Under the pieces are notes generated by a model that was not told the DNA's origin, searched no databases, and was given only the letters and a program-made list of their open reading frames with translations. This document shows, in pieces, positions 6,594-14,142 of a stretch of 25,019 nucleotides of DNA; the first letter of the stretch is position 1, and every line of letters starts with the position of its first letter. Source of the DNA: DATLSM01 sp049585815. GTDB taxonomy: Bacteria; Actinomycetota; Thermoleophilia; Solirubrobacterales; 70-9. The position numbers were made by a program, and so were the translations under genes. The stretch spans positions 1-25,019 of the forward strand of contig JBAVAR010000015.1 of the NCBI GenBank assembly GCA_049585815.1, read 5' to 3'.

Positions 6594-7857
6594 CCACCAT
6601 TCGGTCGTAGGATCGGGTCAACCGCCAGTGGACGAAGAGCTCTGGCTCGCGTGCGAACACGTCTGCCAACAGCGCCCAGCCCCGCTTGCGACGACCTCTC
6701 AGTCGTTTGAGCTTCCGCACCATCCAGCGCACCAGGTAACGGTCGATGGACTTGAGGGTCTGGGCCAACTGGTTCGGGTAAAAGTGCCCGTAGTAGTTGA
6801 TCCAACCCCGCACGACCGTGTTGATTTCCCGTGCGATGTGAGTGAGGGATGCCCCGCTCCATAGGTGAATCCTCCATTTCCAGATCGTCCGGCGTATCTG
6901 TTTGGCGGCTCCGTCGCTGACCGCAGGGAGGAAGCTGGTAAACAGCTCGCCCCTGTGGTTCTTTGCCTTTCGGGGACGGAACGTGTACCCGAGGAAATCG
7001 AAGCGCTCATGCTCGTGAGAGCCCTTGCGATTCGAGTCCTTGCAGTAGACGATGTGCGTCTTGTCCTGGTTTAGCGCCAGGTGGCAATCCGCCATCCGCT
7101 TCTCGATCTCGCCGAGCACGAACTGCGCCTGGCGCTCACTTTTGGAATGCACGACAACGTCGTCTGCGTAGCGCTCGAAGGAGACGACCGGGAACTCCCT
7201 GGCCATCCACGAATCGAATGCGTAATGCAGATAGATGTTGGCGAGCAGCGGGGAGATCGCGGACCCTTGCGGGGTGCCACGATCACGCGCTGCCAGGGTG
7301 CCGTCCCCATTGTCGAGCGGGGCCTTCAGCCAGCGCTCGACGTAGAGGGGTACCCACCGCTCCTTGGTGTGGGCGGCTACCGCTTTGAGGATGAGGTCGT
7401 GGTCGACGGTGTCGAAGAAGGAGCGGAGATCGAGGTCGATCACCCAGTCCGACTTCCAGCCCCGCTCCCGGCATGTCCCCACCGCGTCAAGGGCCGAGCG
7501 CTCCGGTCGGTAGCCGTAGGAGTCGGGGTGGAACATCGGCTCCACCCTTGGCTCCAGATATAGCCTTGCGACCGTCTGCGCGACCCTGTCGGCGACGGTG
7601 GGCACGCCGAGGGTTCTGACCCCTCGCCCATCCTTCTTCGGTATCTGCACCGCCGTCACCGGGGGCGGCATGTAGGTACCAGAGGAGATCCGGTTCCAGA
7701 GCTTGTAGAGGTTCCCTTCCAGGTTCCCCTCGAACTCCGCAATCGACTCCTCGTCAACACCTGGAGCGCCCTGGTTGGCCCGCACTTGCTGCCAGGCCTC
7801 CCAGACAACCCTCTTCTCGATGCTGAACGACTTGACCTTCGACTTTGGCTCGGTCAT
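6583..7857 (-). CDS. ltrA: Group II intron-encoded reverse transcriptase/maturase
   Basis: The protein has 424 residues. The ATG at 7857 is preceded by GGAGGAG. It assists splicing and retrohoming of the host intron. Reverse-transcriptase blocks appear in order: VRTLGVPTVADRVAQ (about 80-94), YGYRPERSALDAV (114-126), DLDLRSFFDTVDH (141-153), GTPQGSAISPLLANIYLH (194-211), the catalytic RYADDVVVHS (229-238), LNQDKTHIVY (262-271) and FDFLGYTFRPR (286-296). The maturase (X/thumb) region follows, with RGWINYYGHF (350-359) and a basic stretch RKLKRLRGRRKRG. There is no C-terminal HNH endonuclease, so it is an RT-X type of normal length for that group. The final codons and stop run into the 5' arm of RNA domain V. 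All catalytic aspartates seen are intact, so the element could be active. Confidence 0.95.
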   Translation of the reverse strand: MTEPKSKVKSFSIEKRVVWEAWQQVRANQGAPGVDEESIAEFEGNLEGNLYKLWNRISSGTYMPPPVTAVQIPKKDGRGVRTLGVPTVADRVAQTVARLYLEPRVEPMFHPDSYGYRPERSALDAVGTCRERGWKSDWVIDLDLRSFFDTVDHDLILKAVAAHTKERWVPLYVERWLKAPLDNGDGTLAARDRGTPQGSAISPLLANIYLHYAFDSWMAREFPVVSFERYADDVVVHSKSERQAQFVLGEIEKRMADCHLALNQDKTHIVYCKDSNRKGSHEHERFDFLGYTFRPRKAKNHRGELFTSFLPAVSDGAAKQIRRTIWKWRIHLWSGASLTHIAREINTVVRGWINYYGHFYPNQLAQTLKSIDRYLVRWMVRKLKRLRGRRKRGWALLADVFAREPELFVHWRLTRSYDRMVGAV

Positions 7858-8407
7858 CGGCTCCTCCCACTCACTTCGTGGTTGACCGTCAACTTCGCCT
7901 GGATGGCCCGCCCGCTTCGCTCCAACCCCGTTACGGGGCCTTCATCACTACTACCGGGCGGTCCGCCCCTGTGCCTCGCCTCAGGACTTCGCCCCTTGCG
8001 GTCTCTGCCGCTTGGGGCCTTCCCTGGGAGGGCCGGCCGGAGGTCAGTGACCATGAGCCGTCCTTCCCGCGAGACGACAGGTTCCCATGTTCCGTATAGG
8101 AGCCTGGCCCGCGCTCGCGCCACCTGAATGCCGGGCACCGCCTGGGCAATAAGCAGGTCGCCCCCAGACTCATCCCAGGATAAAACGACATACCTGGTTT
8201 CGATGCCATCTGACACATTTCGACATGTCTTCGGTGGTTCGCTTTCGCTCGCCTTCATCGGGCCATACCTGACGTGCTCAATGTCACGCCTTTTCCCGCA
8301 ACGCTCAGCACGGACAGCTCTTGACCGCCGCACCTTGCGGTGGTTTGTGACCTCCTCCTGCAAGGCGATCACGGAGGGCCTACCTCCATCTCCTGTACAG
8401 CGCCGCA

Positions 8408-11400
8408 TCAAGAGTGCACCGAACCCTTCTTGGCCCGATGTTTCTTGCTGCGTTCATGGCGCACTCGTTTGTGGTGCTTGTGGTGTTTGTTGTGCATAGG
8501 CTTCTTGACGCAGGTGCCGTGCTTCTTGACGAAGCCCTTCTTGCACTTTTCTTCGGTGGAATTAATGGAGGATTCGTTGCCGCCGGGGGATTGGCCGACC
8601 GACTGGATGTTGGTCGGGGGCGGGGGTGGGCTGCCGGCGCCGTGGCACTCGTCGGATGCCTTGCAGGGGACCGGAGGCGGGATGAAGGGGAAGCCGCCTT
8701 CGACGCGGGCGTCGTAGACGCGGACGCGGCTGCCGTTATCGTCGCCGTGGACGAGTGCTTCGCGGGTGAAGAAGAAGGCGTCGGTGCCGTCGGAAGAGGC
8801 GGTGAGGAGGCTGGAGTTATATGGGCTGATGCCAGTGGAGATGAGATCAAGGCAGCCGCCAGAAGCCCTGGTGAAAGTGGGGCTGGTCGGTGCGCAGCGG
8901 CCCTGGGTGGGACCGGCGCCTTCAGGCTCCCACTCATAGACGTCTTCCTTTTCATTCAGGTCGCGGTCGATGAGTGCTTCGTTGGAGTTGAAGAAAACGC
9001 GGCCGTCGGCGGTAAGACTCGCGCCGTTGAGGGCCAGGGTAGAGTCGCCCGACGGCTGCTCGCCGGTCGGATTGCAGGAGACGCAGGTTAGCGTCGTAGT
9101 CGGTACGTCATAGCGGAAAATCTCGTGATGGTCGTTGCTGTCATAGCCAGTGAGAGGTAAAGTCGAGGTGAAGACCGCCTCGTTGCCTGAGCGGTTTATC
9201 TGAAAGTCAGAGGTATGGCGAACTTCAGGTTCGCCGACGCTGTCGAGTACTAAGGGGTTGTCGGTTTCGGGATCGGGAGGAATAATCCGGAAGCCGAATT
9301 CGAAGAGCTTGCCACTCTGGATCGAAGTGGCGTCGATTGTGCCAGCGTCGACGGCGATGCCGGTTGGCGGGCTGCCCTGGGCATTGCCGCCGATGAGGCC
9401 GGCGCCGGTGGGACCACCAATCTGTGCCCCGAGCGTTTCGCCGACAGCAGGCTGGAACTCGGTGACCTGGCCGTCTTCCTCGACGTAGACGTGATTGTAG
9501 TCGGGATTTTCTTCTGGGTCGCCAGCGGTGTCGACGGCGACCCCGCCGGCGGGGGATGCCAACTTACCGATGAGAGTGCCAGAGGCAGTATAAGCAACCG
9601 CTTCGCCAATTTCGTTGGCCAAACTGCCATTGGTGACATATACAGTGCCGTGGGAATCTACCGCAATGCCGTTGGCAGCTTCAATAGTCGGAAATTCCAT
9701 GATCGGCGTGGATTCTTCGTCCGCGCTAGGCGCAAAGACCTTAACGGAAGGGTTATTGCGAAAGCCACTGGTGACGTAGAGATCGCCATTGCTCGGATTG
9801 ACCGCGACTGCAGAAGGCACCCGGACCGGAATCGAGCCGAGGCACTTGCCGGAGGGGCTGAACTTGTCGACGAATTCATTTTCAAGACTTGGGGCGTAGA
9901 GATCGCGGTAGGAGGGGCTGGAGGGGTCGTTGTCGACGGCAATAGCCCCAGGAAGGTCATAGGCATTATAGAACGAGTGTCCTTCGCATTCTCCTCCGGA
10001 CACCTTGCCTTCGATACCGAAATTCGCAACGCGGTCACCGGAAGAGTCGAGTTTCCAGACTTCCCCTGCCTGTGGTGGGTTAGACATGGTGTAGACATCG
10101 CCATCGGAGTAATCGATAGCGACTCCGGCTAGCTCGTCGGCAGCGCCGGCAACAACCGAGCGGCGGAACGGATGTTCGGAGAGCGGCAGGGGCGCGTTGG
10201 CGCTTGACTCAAGGGTTGTGACGAAGTGGGGCGCTGAACCGGGGCGGGCAGAGTAGAGGTTGGGGGCGTTTTGGACACCGTGGGCAACTCCGTCGAGAAG
10301 CTCGGGGGAGAGGAAGTAAACCGTGCTGCCAGAGGAGGCGACGCCACCCCGGCCGCCGACGGCGAGGACTCCGCAGTTCTCCTCGTTGGTTTCGGTGGTG
10401 TTCCAGTGAGAATGGGCGGTGTTGGAGGCAGGATCGCAGGAAGCGGTATCACCAGGGGCGCCTGGTTCTTCCTTCTCGCCCTTGGAGATGAGGGTGAGCG
10501 GACTGCCTTCTTCCCACATATAGATGTCGGCGCCGCTATGTTCCTCGTCTTCGTGAGTGAGGTGTTCATCGGAGGAGAAGAAGACCTTGGTGCCGTCTGC
10601 GGTCATGCCGTCGAAGCGGACGCCCTCACTGGCGCCGGGGGTTAGTTCGGCTGTGTGGAGCGAGTCGCCGACGTTCATAAAGAGATGCCAGTACCTGGCG
10701 CCTTCGGATTCTTCGACGAGTTGGCCGAGGAGAATATGGGAGCCGTTGGAGGAGATGTCAAGCTCGGCGATGCCATCGGTCTCGCAGTTGGTGAGGCAGG
10801 GGATGGGCGTTCCCCCGGGCTCATTGGAGACGACGTGAGTTTCTTCGGTTTTCAGATCTCGGTCGTAGATCGAGGGTTCGGCGCCATCGGCGTTTCCCCC
10901 AGGGGCCAGCTGGGAGGTGGAGCCGAAGACGAGGTGGGTGCCGTCGGCCGAGAGTTGCTTAGCGACGTAACCGGCGGTTTTGGCGGCGGGCTGGGGAATG
11001 GAGCCTTCCATACCCTGGGTCAATTCGCCATTCGGAAGGTGAACCGGGAGGCCGACTTCAGTGTGACCGGGGCCAAAGCAGGGCTTACAGATCTCGGAGC
11101 CACCGAAGGCGAAGGTGTCAAGGCCAGCGTCAGCTTCCTCCAGGGTGGAAGCGAACGGGACAGTGGATGGGGTTCCGTCGGCAGGGATGCCGACATATTC
11201 GGTGGTCCAGCCTTCAGGGCCGCGGGTGGCGACGTATGGGTCGAGACCACGGTCGGTGGGGTGGCCGGTACCGGGGATGCCGCCGTCGTGGATGCCGTAG
11301 AGAAGTCGCGAAGTACCGGTCGCGCCGGAGGCCTCGGGGTAGCCGGGGAAGGGATTCTGGCCTTCGATGAGGTTGGACTCGACGTCGAAGCCGTTGGTGT

Positions 11401-13651
11401 CGGGGTCCGAGACGAGCTCGTAAGCGCGACAGTCGAGAAGCAGCGCGGCACCGGTTTGCTGGCGAGAGTGAACGTTGGGGCAGGTGTCATTGACTTGGGG
11501 GACGAAGGGGAAGGTGGTGAAGGTCTGTTCTGCCCCCGCCGTGCCGCCCGTGGGGCTCCTTTCGTTGGTGGCGATAACTCGGTAGTGGTAGACGGTGCTG
11601 GGGTGGAGGGCACCCAAATGGGTGCTAACGCTCTGGAAGGTACGGCCGTGGCCGATATTTTCGTCGGGAACGGGAGTGGCGGCGCAGGGGTCAGGTTGAG
11701 AGGAGCAAGCGGAGGTGCCGTATTCGAAGTGATAAGTGGTTTCGATGCCCCCGGGGTTGATGTGGGCCCTGAGGACGGCGCTGTCGGCCTGAACTTCGGT
11801 GACGAACTCCTTGATCACCGGCTGGGAGTGGCTCGTCCTGAAAGCGCGATCTTCGCCGTGGCTTACTCCTTGGCTGTTTTCGGCGACGATCCGATAATGA
11901 TAGACCGTGTTGGGTTCGAGATCGTTGAGGTTGAACGAAAGCTTTTCGAGAACACCGGCGCCTGGCGAGACCACTTCACCGGGGGGCACCGCGGTGTCTT
12001 CTCCGTATTTCTCAGTGGTCCCCCATTCGAAGTAGTAGTGGGTTGCTTCGCCGCTGCCAAAAAAGGTACCGTGGAGTAGGGCTCCGTGGGCTTCGACTTC
12101 GCTAGGCTCCCCGGTCAGTAGCCCATGCACTTGGTGAGGGGCATAGGTCTGGTCGGCGCCGTAGCGAGTCGCTTCAGACCCTGCGCCGTTGGTGGCAACG
12201 AGGCGGTAATGGTAGGTGGTCTCGGTCTTTAAGGCAGAGATCTCGGCGTGGACCGTGGCGCTGGATTCAATCGGGCTTCCAGAAGTCCCGATCACTTCAC
12301 CTTCGCCGTTGAGGCAAGCGACCGTCTGGCCTTCAATGTAGGGGTTTTCGGCTTCAAGTTTGTACTTGGACGTTTCCACGTATTCGAAGCGACATTCGGT
12401 GATATTGCCGCCCCCATCGGTCTTGCGGGGATCGACGGTAGCGTTCAGGGTACCGGCGGTCTGGGTGGGTTCGGTGACCGGTTGGTAGGTGACTTCGGGA
12501 GTAGAGGTGGGGCTGAGGATTTCGACCTTTTCGCCAGCGGCTTGGTAGAGGTAGCCCTGAGAGTTGATGGGGCTGAAATGTTCTCTCGCTTCGAAGTATT
12601 CGGGGTCGGAGCCGGTGAACGTGCGGACGAATTCACCGCTCGACTTGTACTCCTCTATTTCACCGAGGCCACCATATCCTCCGTCGTAGGCATAGACATT
12701 GCCTTCGCCGTCTATGGCGATTTCGGTAGCGGTTTCAGGAACATTGAAACCAGCAGCCAGTTCGGCTGGTTGACCATCGGATTCGTAGGCGTGAATTGCT
12801 ACAGGGCAAGCCTCGCTGCACGTGTCGAGGACGTATACCGTCCCGTCATAGGGACCGGTGGCATTATCGACAACGACGGATGAACTGGGGGGTGTCCCGC
12901 TATTGACGACTGGCTGAGTCAACCCTTCGACATGCACAAGGTGTCCTTCCAGAGGTTTGAAGACTTCGATGACGTTTTCGTTGCCAGGTCCATAACCGCC
13001 ATTTTTGGCGACGTAGAGGTAGCCGTTAGCGCTATCGACGGCGAAGTCTCCTTTGATGCCACCGCTGAGCTCTTCAATTTTTTCGGTCGAGGGATAGGGC
13101 TTGTCCTCGGAGAAGGAGCCGCCTTCTTCGCCGATCCAGGCGTCGCCGTGGGCGTCAAAGGCAACTCCGTAAGAGCCGGTAGTGGGAATTTCGGCGACCT
13201 TGGTGCGGGGGGCGGCGAGGGCCTGCGGCGCGGCCACGAGGAGCAGCGCCCAGCAGACAGCCACCGCGGTTGCGGCGACTCGGCCGCGGAGGGGGTTCCG
13301 GCGGGTGGCGGATCGGACACGCGTGGCCGTGTGAGAGGTGGACGCCAGGGCGCTCAGGCCGGCCCCAGGAAGAATCAGATCGTGACTGGGACCGGCCTGA
13401 GCGCTGGTCCCATCACATAAACCATCGCCTCCTCCGCTTCGCGTCCGGGGGCGGTGGGGGGCGCCAGCGTCCTGGAAACCCTGAGCCGACTGCTCCGCGC
13501 TTCGCGCTAGTGCGGGCGAGGGGGTCGCGGGACTTACCAGGGGCGACTGGGCCGCGGGGGTGGACCGGGATGAAAACGCACCTCTCCCCCACTCCCGGCT
13601 GCGGAGTGCGGTCGAAAGGGTGCGGAAGATGTTGAGCTGAGCGCGGATCAT
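8408..13651 (-). CDS. A' : giant exported NHL-FN3-TolB-like propeller protein (1747 aa frame, 3' end interrupted by group II intron)
   Basis: The ATG at 13651 overlaps the upstream stop (ATGA) and has GGAGG eight bases upstream. A long unrelated-looking extension precedes the signal peptide (about 122-147, ending APQALAA); no good internal start was found. The order after that is: NHL-like propeller (about 150-385), three FN3-like modules (about 395-505, 507-606, 608-713; HYRLVATN-type ends), the motif DCRAYELVS (740-748), then a TolB-like propeller whose blades carry 'DGTxVFFSS...D.N....DIYMW'. A second NHL-like propeller of about 310 residues (1165-1475) is nested within it. The end has TCVSCNPTG (1522-1530), CKASDECHG (1663-1671), a Pro-rich linker and CKKGFVKKHGTCVKK plus His/Lys tail. 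Residues 1730-1747 are encoded by intron sequence. Function is unknown; an extracellular, wall-associated role is inferred. Confidence 0.85.
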   Translation of the reverse strand: MIRAQLNIFRTLSTALRSREWGRGAFSSRSTPAAQSPLVSPATPSPALARSAEQSAQGFQDAGAPHRPRTRSGGGDGLCDGTSAQAGPSHDLILPGAGLSALASTSHTATRVRSATRRNPLRGRVAATAVAVCWALLLVAAPQALAAPRTKVAEIPTTGSYGVAFDAHGDAWIGEEGGSFSEDKPYPSTEKIEELSGGIKGDFAVDSANGYLYVAKNGGYGPGNENVIEVFKPLEGHLVHVEGLTQPVVNSGTPPSSSVVVDNATGPYDGTVYVLDTCSEACPVAIHAYESDGQPAELAAGFNVPETATEIAIDGEGNVYAYDGGYGGLGEIEEYKSSGEFVRTFTGSDPEYFEAREHFSPINSQGYLYQAAGEKVEILSPTSTPEVTYQPVTEPTQTAGTLNATVDPRKTDGGGNITECRFEYVETSKYKLEAENPYIEGQTVACLNGEGEVIGTSGSPIESSATVHAEISALKTETTYHYRLVATNGAGSEATRYGADQTYAPHQVHGLLTGEPSEVEAHGALLHGTFFGSGEATHYYFEWGTTEKYGEDTAVPPGEVVSPGAGVLEKLSFNLNDLEPNTVYHYRIVAENSQGVSHGEDRAFRTSHSQPVIKEFVTEVQADSAVLRAHINPGGIETTYHFEYGTSACSSQPDPCAATPVPDENIGHGRTFQSVSTHLGALHPSTVYHYRVIATNERSPTGGTAGAEQTFTTFPFVPQVNDTCPNVHSRQQTGAALLLDCRAYELVSDPDTNGFDVESNLIEGQNPFPGYPEASGATGTSRLLYGIHDGGIPGTGHPTDRGLDPYVATRGPEGWTTEYVGIPADGTPSTVPFASTLEEADAGLDTFAFGGSEICKPCFGPGHTEVGLPVHLPNGELTQGMEGSIPQPAAKTAGYVAKQLSADGTHLVFGSTSQLAPGGNADGAEPSIYDRDLKTEETHVVSNEPGGTPIPCLTNCETDGIAELDISSNGSHILLGQLVEESEGARYWHLFMNVGDSLHTAELTPGASEGVRFDGMTADGTKVFFSSDEHLTHEDEEHSGADIYMWEEGSPLTLISKGEKEEPGAPGDTASCDPASNTAHSHWNTTETNEENCGVLAVGGRGGVASSGSTVYFLSPELLDGVAHGVQNAPNLYSARPGSAPHFVTTLESSANAPLPLSEHPFRRSVVAGAADELAGVAIDYSDGDVYTMSNPPQAGEVWKLDSSGDRVANFGIEGKVSGGECEGHSFYNAYDLPGAIAVDNDPSSPSYRDLYAPSLENEFVDKFSPSGKCLGSIPVRVPSAVAVNPSNGDLYVTSGFRNNPSVKVFAPSADEESTPIMEFPTIEAANGIAVDSHGTVYVTNGSLANEIGEAVAYTASGTLIGKLASPAGGVAVDTAGDPEENPDYNHVYVEEDGQVTEFQPAVGETLGAQIGGPTGAGLIGGNAQGSPPTGIAVDAGTIDATSIQSGKLFEFGFRIIPPDPETDNPLVLDSVGEPEVRHTSDFQINRSGNEAVFTSTLPLTGYDSNDHHEIFRYDVPTTTLTCVSCNPTGEQPSGDSTLALNGASLTADGRVFFNSNEALIDRDLNEKEDVYEWEPEGAGPTQGRCAPTSPTFTRASGGCLDLISTGISPYNSSLLTASSDGTDAFFFTREALVHGDDNGSRVRVYDARVEGGFPFIPPPVPCKASDECHGAGSPPPPPTNIQSVGQSPGGNESSINSTEEKCKKGFVKKHGTCVKKPMHNKHHKHHKRVRHERSKKHRAKKGSVHS
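13350..13404. repeat. 19-bp near-perfect inverted repeat inside the 5' part of A'
   Basis: Arms 13350-13368 and 13386-13404 are complementary at 18 of 19 positions on the plus strand. The odd pair is a G-U wobble in minus-strand RNA, giving a continuous 19-bp stem with a 17-nt loop. There is no T-run, so it is not a classical intrinsic terminator. It lies between the coupled start codon of A' and its signal-peptide codons, where it could control expression or mark an old junction. Confidence 0.75.
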
Positions 13652-14142
13652 CGACCGGCCCTCCGGTTGGGGTTGGCTCGGCTTTGGTGGCGCTTTGCTG
13701 CCTTCGCACGCCCACTGGAGCCACAGGGGGTCTGGATGGTTACGTTGGCATTGGCGTTCTTGCCGTTCTGGCCAGCCATCTTGACGGTCGCAACCTGGGG
13801 TGCGTGGCAGAGGTTTTCACTGCTGACAAGGAGTCCCTTGTTACCGCCGTCCAAGCTAAGGGTGAATTTAGAGACGGGAGCGTCAGGGACTCGGAAGGCC
13901 CGCTGAGTCCGGTCAGTCGATCCAGGCACCGTCCTCGCGGCTGCAAACCTGCGCGCACCTTTGTCCTCGGTCGGGCAAATGGCGATGCCATTGACCCTCC
14001 CTGCGTCCGCGGCGCACTTTGTTTTCGCTCGCGAGGAGCGGGCCGGTCTCACCTGGCCGAACCCAGCCGACCTCTTAAAAGATATTTTGGTAGGAGGAAC
14101 GGACGCAGTCGAAGAGACACCCCGCAAGGCTGAGGAGATCAT
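13648..14142 (-). pseudogene. b : truncated remnant of a third B-family gene
   Basis: The 164-residue frame opens with ATG at 14142, overlapping the stop of B by one base (TGATG), with GGAGG five bases upstream. Residues 1 to about 83 resemble no part of the B proteins and look like non-coding sequence in frame. Residues about 84-143 (VPDAPVSKFTLSLDGGNKG ... NLCHAPQVATVKMAGQNGKN ... TPC) align closely with the C-terminal ends of the 986- and 1020-residue proteins (VPDAPITKAILSFDGGHKG ... MTGQNGKS-type ... C). A basic tail ending NRRAGR follows. There is no signal peptide. The front roughly 90% of a B-family gene is missing, so I call it a deletion remnant, although its start and stop are still coupled to both neighbours and it may be translated. 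Confidence 0.75.
13660..13664 (-). promoter_or_regulatory. RBS of A' embedded in the b tail codons
   Basis: GGAGG lies eight bases before the ATG at 13651, inside codons for NRRAGR of the b remnant. The context AACCGGAGGGCCG is identical to that at the A/B junction. Confidence 0.7.

Larger units (their letters stand above)
6519..8464 (-). mobile_element. Group II intron with LtrA-type RT/maturase
   Basis: The intron is about 1946 nt and reads on the minus strand. The 5' end is GTGCGCC at 8464. The preceding exon bases AAACGA (8470-8465) can pair with TCGTTT (8188-8183), which sits in the 13-nt loop of a CCAGG/CCTGG hairpin (8197-8175), as expected for IBS1/EBS1. Domain I helices include CATCGGGCC (8440-8432) with GGCCCGATG (8264-8256), and CTCTTGA (8414-8408) with TCAAGAG (8324-8318). 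The RT gene occupies domain IV. A 34-nt domain V (6593-6560) and a domain VI stem with bulged A at about 6527 close the element. The 3' end is placed at 6519 by the terminal AC rule and by 8 nt from the branch A, uncertain by about 3 nt. No HNH endonuclease domain is visible. It sits at the 3' end of the 1747-residue gene. Confidence 0.9.

Noticed and set aside
7854..8411. 185-codon minus-strand frame upstream of the RT
   Set aside because: It lies wholly in the structured intron RNA (domain I to IV) and shows no protein family features.
8414..8419. GTGCAC as an alternative 5' end of the group II intron
   Set aside because: It fits the GTGYG start less well, its upstream exon bases GGTTCG have no match in the EBS1-like loop, and it would leave CATCGGGCC outside the intron although that pairs with domain I.
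10655..12079. 474-codon plus-strand frame opposite A'
   Set aside because: Antisense shadow of a well-supported propeller/FN3 protein; no domain or ribosome-binding site of its own.
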